Source of the DNA: Nothopassalora personata
Taxonomy: Eukaryota; Ascomycota; Dothideomycetes; Mycosphaerellales; Mycosphaerellaceae
Length of the DNA stretch: 64,000 bases
Direction: 5' to 3'
Assembly: GCA_033816765.1 (NCBI GenBank)
Contig: CM066288.1
Span: 1,426,001 to 1,490,000, forward strand
The first letter of the stretch is position 1. Every line of letters begins with the position of its first letter. Under the pieces are notes generated by a model, which saw only the letters and a list, made by a program, of their open reading frames with translations, searched no databases and was not told the DNA's origin. A program made the position numbers and the translations under genes. Of this stretch, positions 23,109-33,082 are shown in pieces.

Positions 23109-24560
23109 ATGGCCGACCCAGTCGCCGAGCCCCAGACCGCTACCACCGAGAAGCCAACTGAAGCTGCTGCTCCCACCAACGGGAGCACCGAAAAGTCTGC
23201 CGATGCACCCACCAATGGCGCAGAAGTGAGCGACAAGAAAGAGAACGACACCAAGCGCGGTGCAGACGAGGACGACTTCGAGCGACATGACAACGCCAAG
23301 AGCGACCGACCACGTCGTGACCGAGACGATCGCAAAGCTGACCGACGCAATGGCGATCGCAAAGGTGGCCGTGGTGGACGAGGTCGTGGCGGAGGTCGTG
23401 GCCGTGGACGCGGCGACTTCAACCGCTTCAATCGCAAAGACAACATCCGTACCAAGTACGAGCGCCAGGAAGAGTCAAGCGATGCTACAGAGATTCGTCG
23501 TCAGGTCGAGTTCTATTTCTCCGATTCCAACCTGCCGATCGACAAGTTCTTGCTCGAGGAGACTGGTGGGCCCGAGAACAAGTGGTTCCCACTCAAGACG
23601 ATTCACAACTTCAAGCGTATGCGTCACTTTCAGCCGTTTAGTGTTGTGGTGGAGGCGGTGAAGGGCTCGGATCTTCTCGAGGTCAATGACAAGGACGAGG
23701 TATGCGCGCCATGCTTCGAGATGCGCGAAGGCGTCTAAGATGCCAGTACGCCTCTCTCAAGCTCAAAATTAACCTCTGCAAATAGGTCAGGCGTAAGGAG
23801 CCTCTCGATTCCAAGTTCACCCTCGACGTTAGGGCCAACGGCGAGTTGCTCACTTCCGACAGCATGAAGCGCAGCATTTACGCAAAGGGCTTCGGAGAAG
23901 AGACTGGCAGCACTGGATTCGACATTGAGGAGTGAGTGTCGAATCTCTTGTCGAAAAGCGCTTCGTGCTGACCATCGCTCCAGATTCTTCAACCCATACG
24001 GCGCCAATGCCGTGCGCCTGCGCCGCTCCGAAGACGGCACCTTCAAAGGGTCAGTCTTTGTCGAATTTGCTAGCGAAGACGATGCCCAGCAATTCCTTGA
24101 CATGGAGGAGAAGCCGAAGTACAAGGACAATGAGCTCGAGGTGATGTCAAAGAAGGCCTACGTGGATATGAAGTCCGAAGCTATCCTCGACGGACGCGTG
24201 AAGCCAAAGAGCCCAATGCGCAGCTCATACCGCTCTCAGGGCGACCGTCGTGGAGGACGTGGTGGTGGCAGGGCCCGTGGTCGCCGCGGGAGCTTCGACT
24301 ATGGCAACAACAAGCGAAAGCGTGACGGCGGAGACGATGACGTGGAAGACAAGGACGACTGGCGCTCGCGTCGCGATAAATTCCAGAAGCATGACCGCTC
24401 TGTGAGCCGCTCACGGTCTCGCTCCCGCAGCCCATACCGTGCTGAGAAGAAGGAGACCGAGGAGACCAAGACCGAGGACAAAAAGGAGAGCGCGCCAGAA
24501 GAGACCGCTCCCGAGAAGCCAGCGGCTGCCGAGCCAGCCGAGGTCAAGGCTGATGCATAG
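23109..24560 (+). CDS. LHP1: La protein homologue (La motif + RRM)
   Basis: Exons 23109-23699, 23786-23931 and 23984-24560, with introns 23700-23785 (86 bp) and 23932-23983 (52 bp), give 437 residues. La proteins bind the 3' oligo-U of RNA polymerase III transcripts, protecting pre-tRNAs and helping their folding in the nucleus. Residues 1-120 are acidic, then RG/RGG-rich (86-103). The La motif (about 125-200) includes QVEFYFSDSNLPIDKFL. An RRM follows (about 235-320) with RNP1-like KGSVFVEF. The tail has a second RGG cluster, an RS-dipeptide run and a Lys/Glu/Ala-rich end. The start ATG at 23109 sits in a good CCAACCATGGCC context. The RGG and RS regions are richer than in yeast Lhp1, so a role beyond pre-tRNA binding is possible. 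Confidence 0.93.
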
Positions 24561-24864
24561 GATCAGTGACTGGACTTGGGAAAATATGGGCGTACGGCGT
24601 TTTCGGAGCGCGGCGTTACGAGCGATCAACGGCTTGGGAGGCAATTTTACATCCTCGAACGAAATCCTTGTACCATACTGGTCTGGTAGCACGCATCATG
24701 ATCACGCAGAAAGCGGAACGCGTCAGGTGAGATGCGATACGTACAGTCAAATACGATTCTATACACTTGAATCAATTGTGCCGTACTCAAGACCTCAAAG
24801 CGATAGCGATATGCCCTCCTCAACCCTTCGAATCTCTCTGCCAGCGCTGGCTTTCTCACCCTGC

Positions 24865-26070
24865 TTAACGAAATCCCTCATCCCGACGCCGTCCAGCTTT
24901 CTTCACCTTCACCACCGTTCCACCTGCAGTCTTGACTTCAATCTCTGTCTGCCCGCCCCGATCATCCGTCGGATCGTCCTCACACATAGCCGAAAGCCTC
25001 TTATTACCCCGTCTGCGTCTCAGCGGACAGTCGTCACATCGACGTGGAAATCTCGTCTTCTCATCAACACCCAGCTCGTCGTGACTCGGCTTGCTCCACC
25101 TGTACGATCCTTCCGCCACATCCGGCAGCTCGTCGTGAGAGCGATGGGACCATGTGGATTGTTCCGGCACAGCTCTATGCTCCTGGGACAAATCCCACTT
25201 TGCGAAATTGTTGTAGTCGTGTCGGTGATCGTACAGGAAAGCTCTACTGCGCTTGCCTGCTTTCTGGATGTGCGCGATGGTATACGGATCCAGGTAGGTT
25301 GTTGAGAGTTGAAGCGGATGTGATTCCTCGTATGTCCCTGGGAGGTACGCATATTGTGGTTTCCCGGCGGAGTCTCGTAGGTAAGGATCTTCCTCTTCAA
25401 TTCCGGGTTGGGAGAAGAGGGAGTCGTCGCGGTAGATAGGTTCGAGGTCGTAGCTGAAAGTTCTGGCTGGTCGGGTTTGCGTCGGCAGCAGGCGGGGATG
25501 GGTCGAGTGGTAGTTGTTGCTGGGCTGGCGGTGGCGGCGGACCTGGGCTTGGAAGCGAGGAGCGGACGGTTGCGGTGGCGCCGAGTAAAAGTCCGGAGCT
25601 GAGTCCTGTGAGGATAAGGTCCGGGTGTTGGTGTGGTTCATGTAGGTGGCAGACAGGTACGAGTTGCTGCCGATTGTTGGGGAGGATCTGTGCCGTGGTG
25701 GACGTGGTGCGTGAGGATATCCGCGAGTTTCTCGTGCAACGGTGGCGATGGCGTGGGCGTCCATTTCCTCGATCTCGCTTGGTGTGATGCGCATGCGGTC
25801 GTCTTCCATGGTGTATAGGCGATGGTTTTGTGGAGCTGCACGTGTGCGGGAGCGTTCTCTGTCTATGGTGCTAGAGCGATCGCTGGTGGTCTGCACGTGT
25901 GGTGGCCTGTATGCGACACGTCGGGATGGTATTCTGGCTTCGCCAGATTTTATTCTCGGACTGCGCGCATAGTCGTCGCGTGTAGCAGTGTTGTAGAATG
26001 GTGGTCGGCTTCTATGTCGTGAGATGACGTTGGGAAGGTACTCTGAGATGTCTCGGGAGTTGTGCGGCAT
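24865..26070 (-). CDS. Hypothetical disordered Arg/Ser/Pro-rich protein
   Basis: An uninterrupted minus-strand frame. I take the ATG at 26070 (MPHNSRDISEYLP, 401 residues); the frame also runs to an earlier ATG at 26226, which would add 52 less plausible residues. The protein is rich in Arg, Ser, Pro, Tyr and His, with no membrane segment or known domain. A C-terminal patch has paired cysteines (RRCDDCPLRRRR) and ends in a Thr/Val/Lys/Gly-rich strand (EIEVKTAGGTVVKVKKAGRR). The Tyr/Arg-rich body suggests intrinsic disorder. It converges on the La gene with 304 bp between stops. Function unknown. Confidence 0.6.
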   Translation of the reverse strand: MPHNSRDISEYLPNVISRHRSRPPFYNTATRDDYARSPRIKSGEARIPSRRVAYRPPHVQTTSDRSSTIDRERSRTRAAPQNHRLYTMEDDRMRITPSEIEEMDAHAIATVARETRGYPHAPRPPRHRSSPTIGSNSYLSATYMNHTNTRTLSSQDSAPDFYSAPPQPSAPRFQAQVRRHRQPSNNYHSTHPRLLPTQTRPARTFSYDLEPIYRDDSLFSQPGIEEEDPYLRDSAGKPQYAYLPGTYEESHPLQLSTTYLDPYTIAHIQKAGKRSRAFLYDHRHDYNNFAKWDLSQEHRAVPEQSTWSHRSHDELPDVAEGSYRWSKPSHDELGVDEKTRFPRRCDDCPLRRRRGNKRLSAMCEDDPTDDRGGQTEIEVKTAGGTVVKVKKAGRRRDEGFR

Positions 26071-26618
26071 CTTGTTGCTTGCAGTGTTTGCCTCTGCTAT
26101 TGCCTCTCTTATGGTGGTCTTTGTAAGAATGCACCTGATGGTGTTTCCTCTTTTTTTTACCGGCACTTGAACGCGAACCCTTGTAGAGATGAATGAAAGC
26201 GCAGACCATTCACTTGATGGTAACACCTTTCAATTCGCCTGTTCTCCCTCCACAATGTTCATTGACATCTTGCATCCTTACATCGACCGTATCCGTTGAG
26301 CCTCTCAAGTACACCATACAGGTCTTACTCGATGCTCCTACGTGTCTCCATCATCGATACATCCCATACATCATCGTCTGAGATGGTTATAGTCGGCAGT
26401 AATAACTCACTGTGACCATCGGAGCATGCGGTAGTCCTCTTCCTACCCACTCGTAGTCCGTCACGCCAGTCATCTTGGACTTTGCAGGGCGAGCTTCATG
26501 CGCTTTCTCGTCGCCGACAGGGCTTCCAGCTTCTCCACCAAAGCGATAGAGGACATGGTATGCTTCCGATGTAGCCTCGACCTGAACTCCTTCTTGCCAT
26601 CGTAGGTACATCCGGCAC
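26071..26618. other. Upstream region of the hypothetical gene / 3' flank of the Tim17-like gene
   Basis: About 550 bp between two genes on the minus strand. It carries a T-run near 26151. A 79-codon minus-strand frame (26387-26626) overlaps the Tim17-like stop by a few bases but shows no motif. Confidence 0.4.
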
Positions 26619-27429
26619 TCATCCATCCTTCGAATCTTCTGGTAGCTTGTTATGCTGCTGCGACTGCTGCTCCTTCAATGCAGCGATCTTATCGTCAAGT
26701 ACTGCAATTTCAACATCCACTTTGAGCATCTTCTCCTTCAACATCTCCGCGTACTCTTCATTCGTCAAAACCTTAAATGGCGTCCAACTTTTCTCAGACA
26801 TGCGCTTCCAAAAGTTCTCCTTCGGCACGACCTCCTTTGGTGCTGTCCATCGGTTGTAGATTGATTGCCCTGCTGCACCGAAAATCGAAAACATGATGGC
26901 GCCTGGTAGCACGTTGGCCCTTCCTCTAGCGATGAACCCCACGCCTCCACCTGACACAGCTCCAGCTATCGTGCTGGCGATTGTTAAGTCTCTGCTGACC
27001 GGTGGCACCCCGTTGACTGTCCATGCCTGAACGATGCCGGTGCGGGTGACTGAGAAAATGGTGCCTATGGCAAATGTTTGCAATGCAGAAATGCCACCTG
27101 ACAAGCCCGGTGGTAATCCACGAACGATACCAGCAGCACTACCGAATAGAAAGCCTGCGCCGCCTGTTTGACCGCATCAGCATATGTTTGCTTGCAGTGG
27201 CAAGCCATGTCACGCTGGGAAGTCTTGGCGAGGACGGCGATCAAGTAAGCGTCAAGTAGTGAGCAGAATGTGTCCAGACTAAACGATGGTCGTGGATATG
27301 CGCCGACAGACTTGACTCGCTCCTCCGGCTTTCAGCTTGCTCTTTCACATGTTGCGGGAATTTGCGACGAAAAGGGGAAAGCACAATGCACTCACCACAT
27401 GCTGCGCCCACCTTCAACGCTGGCTCCAT
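26619..27429 (-). CDS. Tim17/Tim22-like small membrane protein
   Basis: Two exons: 27396-27429 (starting MEPALKVGAAC) and 26619-27163, joined over a 232-bp GT-AG intron (27164-27395). This gives 192 residues. The join creates a Gly/Ala-rich N-terminal helix (GGAGFLFGSAAGIVRGL), followed by two or three more small-residue helices with G-rich packing (about 45-115), the pattern of the Tim17/Tim22/Tim23 superfamily. The C-terminus (about 120-192) is a charged coiled coil. Such proteins usually sit in the inner mitochondrial membrane. The exact ortholog is not recognised. An in-frame upstream ATG at 27489 would add 20 residues. The intron is longer than its neighbours, so a missed short exon is possible. 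Confidence 0.65.
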
Positions 27430-27795
27430 GGCAGCAGACAGCGGATCACGAGTGACGGCTGATGAGCGATGACTCTTCCGGTCTTCCATCGTTGGCCAAC
27501 AACAGAGGATGCAAAGGTGAATCAGAGGGCGGAGAGCGAGTCCTCAGGTCGCCATTTGAAAATGTGCCGCTTGACCCGAAGCGTCTGAAGTCGCCGAGAC
27601 AAGAAGAAGACGCCCACGAATATCTCCGCATCGTGACATTTCTTTCGCGACCTCAACCACCACGAGTGCCACCCCAGCACTCGAAACATATTCCAACACC
27701 CGTCACCACCACACGTACAGAGGGCAGCACCGAGCTTCCTCGCACCTACCAGGAACCGCGCAGTCTCGTCGCGTGGTTCGCACACGACCGCAATC
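27430..27795. promoter_or_regulatory. Divergent promoter region, Tim17-like / eIF4B
   Basis: About 370 bp between divergent starts. No specific element was assigned. Confidence 0.45.
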
Positions 27796-29829
27796 ATGGG
27801 TACGAAGGCCTCAGTCTGTGCGCGGCACGTTGCATGAACTCTTTGCTGCGGCACAGACGATGTAGAGTATATATAGCGAGATATGGAGGCTGACGTATGC
27901 TGTATAGCGCCCAAAAAGAAGGGAGAGAAGATGGCCTTGGGCGACTTCCTCGGCAACCAATGTACGCGCACCCATATCCAGCTCGCGCCGAACCTCGAAA
28001 CCCACATGCGTTTGCATGGCCCGATGTCCAGCAAATGGGAGACATGCTGACAGTGACATACAGCTCTCGGATCATGGGCAGACGAAATGGACTCGGTGCC
28101 GGTCCCATCGGCACCATCGGGATACGGCGGTGCACGCGAGCGCCGCGACGACGGACCAGGCGAGCGGCGCGGGTTCAATCAGCCAGACTGGGGCAGCGCA
28201 CGCGCAGATGCACGCGGTCCACCGAGCGGAATGGACGGTGGAATGGGTGATCGAGGAGCCAGCTACGGTAAGAGTGTCGTTGACACGGCGGACGAAGAAA
28301 GTATTCTGATCTTGTGTTCCAGACCGACCACGATACGATCGCGAAGCAGTTCCCTTCCCGACAAAGCCTCCGTACACCGCACATCTCGGCAACCTCGACT
28401 ACAATGTCACCTCTGTCGATATTGAAGGATTCCTCGAAGGCTGTTCAGTCACTACTGTACGCATCATGGAGGACAAGATCGATCGCAAGCCAAAGGGTTT
28501 CGGATACGTCGAGTTCGGTTCTCCGGAGGGTCTAAGGAAGGCTCTCGACAAGAGCGAGTCCAGCTTCATGGGCCGCAACATCAAGATCAGCGTTGCCGAT
28601 CCACGTACGTGCACTCGACCGCTGCAAGACGTGGCACGTGTACTGACAATCATCTAGCAAAGAATGCAGGCGGCGAATCGACCCGCGACTTTTCCGACTG
28701 GAGTCGCAGAGGCCCATTGCCAGATCTTCCATCCCAAGGACGCCAGCCCTCGAACCGTGGCTTCAACCGAGGAGGTGCATTTGACGATGCCAGGTCCGAT
28801 GCCGGGAGCGAGCGAGCCGGATCAGGCCGCAGACCGGGTTTCTTCGAGGACGATGGCAAGGTCCGCGACTTGGGCAACTGGGAACGCAAGGGCCCACTTT
28901 CGCCTGTGCCAGGTCAGCCAGGTGGTCGTGACGGTGGTCGACTTCGGGAACCAGGTCCACCAGGGGACAGGAGACCGAGCGCTGCTTGGGGCGAAGGTCG
29001 ATCGGATGCTGGCTCACGGCCACCACGACGAGAGTTCGAGCCACGCCCAGAGCGAGCACCAACTGCGGCCGAGCAGGACAGCCAATGGCGCACGAAGATG
29101 AAGCCTGATGTTTCTCCCGTGCCTACTCCAGATGTATCGTCGCCCGCATCACCAGCACAAGAGGCGCCAAAGGAGCGCCCAAGGCTGAACCTTACAAAGC
29201 GAACTGTCTCCACTGCCGAGCCAGGCTCCACAACAGCACCTTCCGCTGACTCCAAGGCCTCGCCGTTCGGCGCTGCACGACCCATTGACACCGCTACCCG
29301 AGAGCGCGAAATTGAGGAGAAGCGTCAAATTGCGATTCGACAAAAGGAGGAGTCGGACAAAAAGGCCGCTGAAGAGAAGAAGGAGAAGGACGCAGCCGCA
29401 CGTGCGGCTCGTGCTGAGCGCGCAGACCGTGGCCAAGCCGAGGGTGAGAAGGTCACATCACCAACAGGCGAGCGCCCACCACGCATCGACCGTCGCCCAT
29501 CGCGCCAACAGCAGCAGAATGGCGGTGGTGCATGGCGCAAGGATCCGCCAAAGGAGAACGGCGAAGGTGCACCACAGGCCAAGCCTAGCTTCAACGTCCT
29601 CCAGAATGACGGCGCGGACGAAGCTGGCGACCTGGACACACCTGATGCCGATGCCAACGGCACCATTATCGGTGACAAGGAGACGAAGCCACAAGAGCCT
29701 GTCGTCGCCGCCAATGGCTCTAAAGACACACAAGGCACGGCTGAGGCACTCGAGGACGATGGCTGGAGTACTGTTCCAGCCAAGACCAAGAACAACCGTC
29801 GTGCGGGTGGACGTGCCCTGGCCTCCTAG
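27796..29829 (+). CDS. TIF3: Translation initiation factor eIF4B
   Basis: Five exons: 27796-27799 (ATGG only), 27908-27961, 28064-28267, 28323-28604 and 28658-29829. Introns are 108, 102, 55 and 53 bp, all GT-AG. The joined frame is 571 residues with no internal stop. eIF4B stimulates the eIF4A helicase and 40S recruitment to mRNA. The splices rebuild the conserved N-terminus MAPKKKGEKMALGDFLGNQ and SLGSWADEMDS. An RRM follows (about residues 100-175, with RNP1 KGFGYVEF). Then come two copies of the eIF4B repeat (RDFSDWSRRGPLPDLP and RDLGNWERKGPLSPVP), and a long Arg/Glu/Lys/Pro-rich disordered tail ending in DDGWSTVPAK. The codon before the second exon's first codon is not ATG, so the 4-nt first exon is needed to explain the start. 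Confidence 0.93.
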
Positions 29830-30541
29830 TATGGGCCAGCACGGAAGCATCCACTTCGCGAGTGTGCATTTTGACGACGACACGCAGCGATTCATGTATC
29901 GACCTCGAACTAGAACCTACTGCCCATCCACACACCTGGACCCCTGGCTACGCGACGACACTTCTACACCTGGACGCGCTGTATAGCATACTTCTTTTTC
30001 AACACTACCTCGGGTAGTCTCGTCTCCGTCTGTTTCGTGCGAAGTAAAGTAATGGCGTACCTGGCGTATAGGAAGATGGATGGCATGATGATTGCTGAAA
30101 GACGAAAAGGCGCGGTCCGAACAGTAGGATGGCATTGATTATGACGATTGATGCGTTGTTGCGAAGCATATCAACGACGAACTCCTGTTTTCTCTCGGAT
30201 TGGCAGTGTAGGCAGAGGATGCTATGTGAGAAGACTCCCTCATTGTTCAAAATCTGACCATACCTGTTGTCATTGCGCACTGTCCTGTGTGATTACCGAC
30301 GATAAGATAACCTTTTCTACAGCCTATAAACGTGCAGCACTCAGTCGAAGTCTCATTGTCATATTCAATGGTCCAAGTATGCGGACCTAAAGAGCGATAG
30401 AACTCATTACAACTTCCGAATCCTAACATACTCTCGATCAGTGCAAGATCTCTCCAACTGCTGGAGGTCCGCCGTTGAGCACAACATCCTTGCCGCCAAT
30501 CTCCGCGGAGCGGATAGTAAGCCCGGCAATGCTCTTCGCCG
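29830..30541. other. 3' flank of eIF4B; unassigned minus-strand frames
   Basis: Minus-strand frames at 30005-30280 (one hydrophobic helix, a CLHC pair) and 30247-30555 (Cys-rich) could belong with the small gene to the right. No splice joins that keep the frame were found, so they are not called. Confidence 0.35.
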
Positions 30542-30802
30542 TCATAACCCATCATCTTGGTTGTTGGGCTCTTTGTCGAAGCTTTGGATCACTTTGCCAG
30601 GGCGGTAGTAGTCCTGGTCCTTGAAGTGTTGGAGTTGGAAGTCCGGATCTTGGCGTTGGTGGGTGGGGAGGGTTGAAGGAGTTGGTTTCGAAGTCTTGAG
30701 TGAGGGGTTTGAGATGGCGGAGAGGAGCATTTTGTTGGGGTTGACGTTAAGATATGTGAATTGGAACGGCTGATGATGGTGTTGAGGCGTGGAAGTGGTC
30801 AT
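30542..30802 (-). CDS. Possible small protein, unknown
   Basis: A frame of 86 codons from ATG 30802 to a TGA at about 30542. The protein is polar, rich in Gln, Pro, Ser, Thr and His, without signal peptide or domain. In favour of a real gene, a TATAAAG element lies about 25-30 bp upstream of the ATG. A further start codon overlaps the stop in the ATGA arrangement and opens another short frame. It may be the first exon of a longer gene reaching into the Cys-rich frames to about 30005. Function unknown. Confidence 0.3.
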   Translation of the reverse strand: MTTSTPQHHHQPFQFTYLNVNPNKMLLSAISNPSLKTSKPTPSTLPTHQRQDPDFQLQHFKDQDYYRPGKVIQSFDKEPNNQDDGL

Positions 30803-30825
30803 CAAGTCTGGATGGAGGAAGCGTG

Positions 30826-30832
30826 CTTTATA
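30826..30832 (-). promoter_or_regulatory. TATA-like box (TATAAAG)
   Basis: TATAAAG on the minus strand, about 24-30 bp upstream of the ATG at 30802; the close spacing would imply a very short leader. Confidence 0.4.
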
Positions 30833-31887
30833 GGGTGGTGCTTAGATACCTATCTGCTTCCAATTGGTTAATTGCGTGGCTGGACATGACTGAAGATGGT
30901 TGGAGCATATGGTATAGGATTGAGTCTGCCTGGGAAAGCCGCTGAGGCATTTGGTGCAGGTGTATGCCATCTAACGATGAGCGTCATTTCCAGGTCCCCG
31001 ACAATGTGGAAGCGGTCTTGATTCGAATCGTTGCTTGTCAACACGACAAGCGCAGTGTGTTGAAGTCGAGAGTGCTTGCGTAGATTTCAAAAGTAGAGTG
31101 TCTGCAGGATCAGCAAGTCAGAGCCTGCTCCAAGCAGAATAACAGAGTCTCGCTTGCTCATTCATCTGAGTTGTTCTGAGATCTGAGTCTGCACTCGGCA
31201 GTGACACATTCTTGACAATAATGCCGATACCGTGAGACATCCTCTGTAGCTTGGATGAGTTGCCGTTCAACTACTTACGCTACTGTAGAAGGTCAGAACC
31301 AGGTTCGGACAAGAACGCCAAGCGGAGCTTTTCGTGTCAGTAGCCAGAGCTTACATCGGATCAGTTGTTCCCTTGGTGTACATGAAAGCGTCTACCGTGA
31401 GACCACTGTGTCGCGGATGGCATGTCATAGACAGTAGCGTTTGATTGATACCACCAAGCGACCGAACACAAATCGCCGTCCACCAACCCCGATGCACCTT
31501 CCAACGAGGTTTCGCCCACATATTTCTCGCAACCAGCACGTCCCCTACAAGCCAGTAGGTCGATTGGACAACAGGCGATATGGAAGCGACAAACGACTGT
31601 CGGTCCGACTGCAAAGGTCCCTGATGTCCTTGGCTAATGTTGAGGGCAGTAGATGGTCACATTTGATGTCCTTGGCTAATGTTGAGGGCAGTAGATGGTC
31701 ACATTTGATGTCCTTTACAACTTCGCCAGATTGCTAGTGTCTGTAGCCAGCAGGGTAACAAGGCCAGTATGACCTTCAGACAGGCACGTGCAGTACCATC
31801 GCCGCGACATAGCAGTGGTGAGTTGTGTCATGAAGATCTGATGAGTCGACGTATACCGCCCTACAGCACGACCATTACTCTTCGTGT
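30833..31887. other. Intergenic, contains a tandem duplication
   Basis: About 1 kb without a recognised gene. It contains the 42-bp tandem repeat at 31622-31715. Confidence 0.5.
31622..31715 (+). repeat. 42-bp tandem duplication (2.2 copies)
   Basis: Copy 1 at 31622-31663 and copy 2 at 31664-31705 are identical, and the first 10 bases of a third copy follow (31706-31715). Each begins TGATGTCCTTGGCTAATGTT. The identity points to a very recent event. The unit is a multiple of three and an open + frame crosses it, but the surrounding frame has no homology. Confidence 0.95.
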
Positions 31888-32164
31888 TTAGTTACAGCCC
31901 GGAGTCCCATCAGGACAGAAGTGCACTTCGGCGCAGATTGGAATCACTGGAAACTGTCGCTTGATCAGCTCGTCTGCCTCGTTGCGCTTCTCTTCGATCT
32001 CTCTGCGTTCTTGCTTGTTGGGATGACCGAGCTCCGTCCCAGGCTAGCAAATGTCAGGCGTGCTTATAGGACAGTGGACTCCGACTCATGAGTGCAGTGG
32101 GATGGGCATAAGCTGCGCTGGCTGAAAGGCCTAGCATGATGGCTGCGATGGACTTGAATTGCAT
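31888..32164 (-). CDS. Small secreted Cys-rich protein candidate, frame interrupted
   Basis: From ATG 32164 the frame begins MQFKSIAAIMLGLSASAAYA, a convincing signal peptide with an AYA-H cleavage site. It runs into a TGA at about 32055. A second frame downstream, ending at TAA 31888-31890, encodes a charged stretch, a dibasic KR site, and a tail with three Cys (ICAEVHFCPDGTPGCN). A short intron with a CTGAC branch and TTTGCTAG acceptor (ending about 32044) looks likely, but every GT donor I can see gives the wrong phase for that acceptor. So either an unusual donor is used or a 1-nt frameshift has broken the gene. A TATA box lies about 90 bp upstream. A Kex2-type cut after KR would release a 22-residue peptide. 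The size and Cys content are effector-like; function unknown. Confidence 0.5.
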
Positions 32165-33082
32165 TGTCGACGAGCCGTGTGGTTGCTGTTCGAGCGTAGT
32201 AGACCCAAACTCGATGATTCTGATGCTTTTTACCAGCGATCTTGCTGTTGCGCTTTATATGTCGTCTCTTCTAACGAAACATTGACGCTCACTATTGCCG
32301 ATGGACATGACATATCCTCAATATGAGAAGGTTCGTACTCGATTTCTCGTATCCTCAGACGAACTGTGTGACGCGAGATTGATAAAAGCAGTGCATTTCC
32401 AAGGACCCTGTGAGTTGAGCGCCGTCTTTGGTTGGCGGCCTCGCACTTCGCGACGTTCGGGTATGCACATTCAGTCATCTGCTCCATAAGCTGTCTACGA
32501 GCATCTGATGACGAGTATGCGCGCGCTGCGTTCGGCCATGCAATTGGGATATCGTCGGGCTGGGACAGGCCATCATTTGACTCCCTCGCGATGAGGACAC
32601 ATGTGCTATTGCTCGCAGCTATCGGGGTTACTGGTAGCTCCTGAGATCGCATTAGTATTCGCCGCTACTGTCCCGTGTCACGAATTCCGGATGTGGTACT
32701 CCTGCAGCACACAAGACATGGTGCTGCCGATGGAGGCCAGCGGGTCCACACACGACGAGACGGCTCCATATCTCCAGCCTGCAGAATGTCTGGCGTGGGC
32801 CTTGTGTAGAGTTACGAAGGCCTGTATTCGCACCTGGACCCTTGTGATGGGAGTCCAGTTTCGAGAAAATACACGTGCTGGGCTGTAATGTGTAAGATTG
32901 ATAGTTCGTGCTGAGTCAAGCGTGTTTGACAGTTGCATCATCAACAGTCGCCAACATGCAAATCCCCTCGCTCGATGCCATGTAGCTCAATCGTCCGTGG
33001 AAAACATTGGCAGTGATTGGCTATGCCTTGGATTTGTGGCCTTCGAATGTCTTCGTCTGAGATTTGTCTCCTCTATGGTCGA
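32165..33082. other. Intergenic upstream of the small secreted protein
   Basis: About 0.9 kb. It holds the TATA element at 32253 and the 3' flank of the Mss51 gene. The long antisense frames (for example 32230-32652) show no domain. Confidence 0.45.
32253..32260 (-). promoter_or_regulatory. TATA box for the small secreted protein
   Basis: ATATAAAG on the minus strand, about 90 bp upstream of the ATG at 32164, a normal distance for a fungal core promoter. Confidence 0.5.

Noticed and set aside
29325..29795. Minus-strand frames opposite eIF4B exon 5
   Set aside because: Antisense to a repetitive Glu/Lys/Arg/Pro tail; no independent motif.
31622..31715. CRISPR-like array
   Set aside because: The units are directly adjoining tandem copies without spacers, in a eukaryotic genome.
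32230..32652. 140-codon minus-strand frame upstream of the small secreted protein
   Set aside because: No domain, no signal peptide, and a TATA box of the downstream gene lies inside it.
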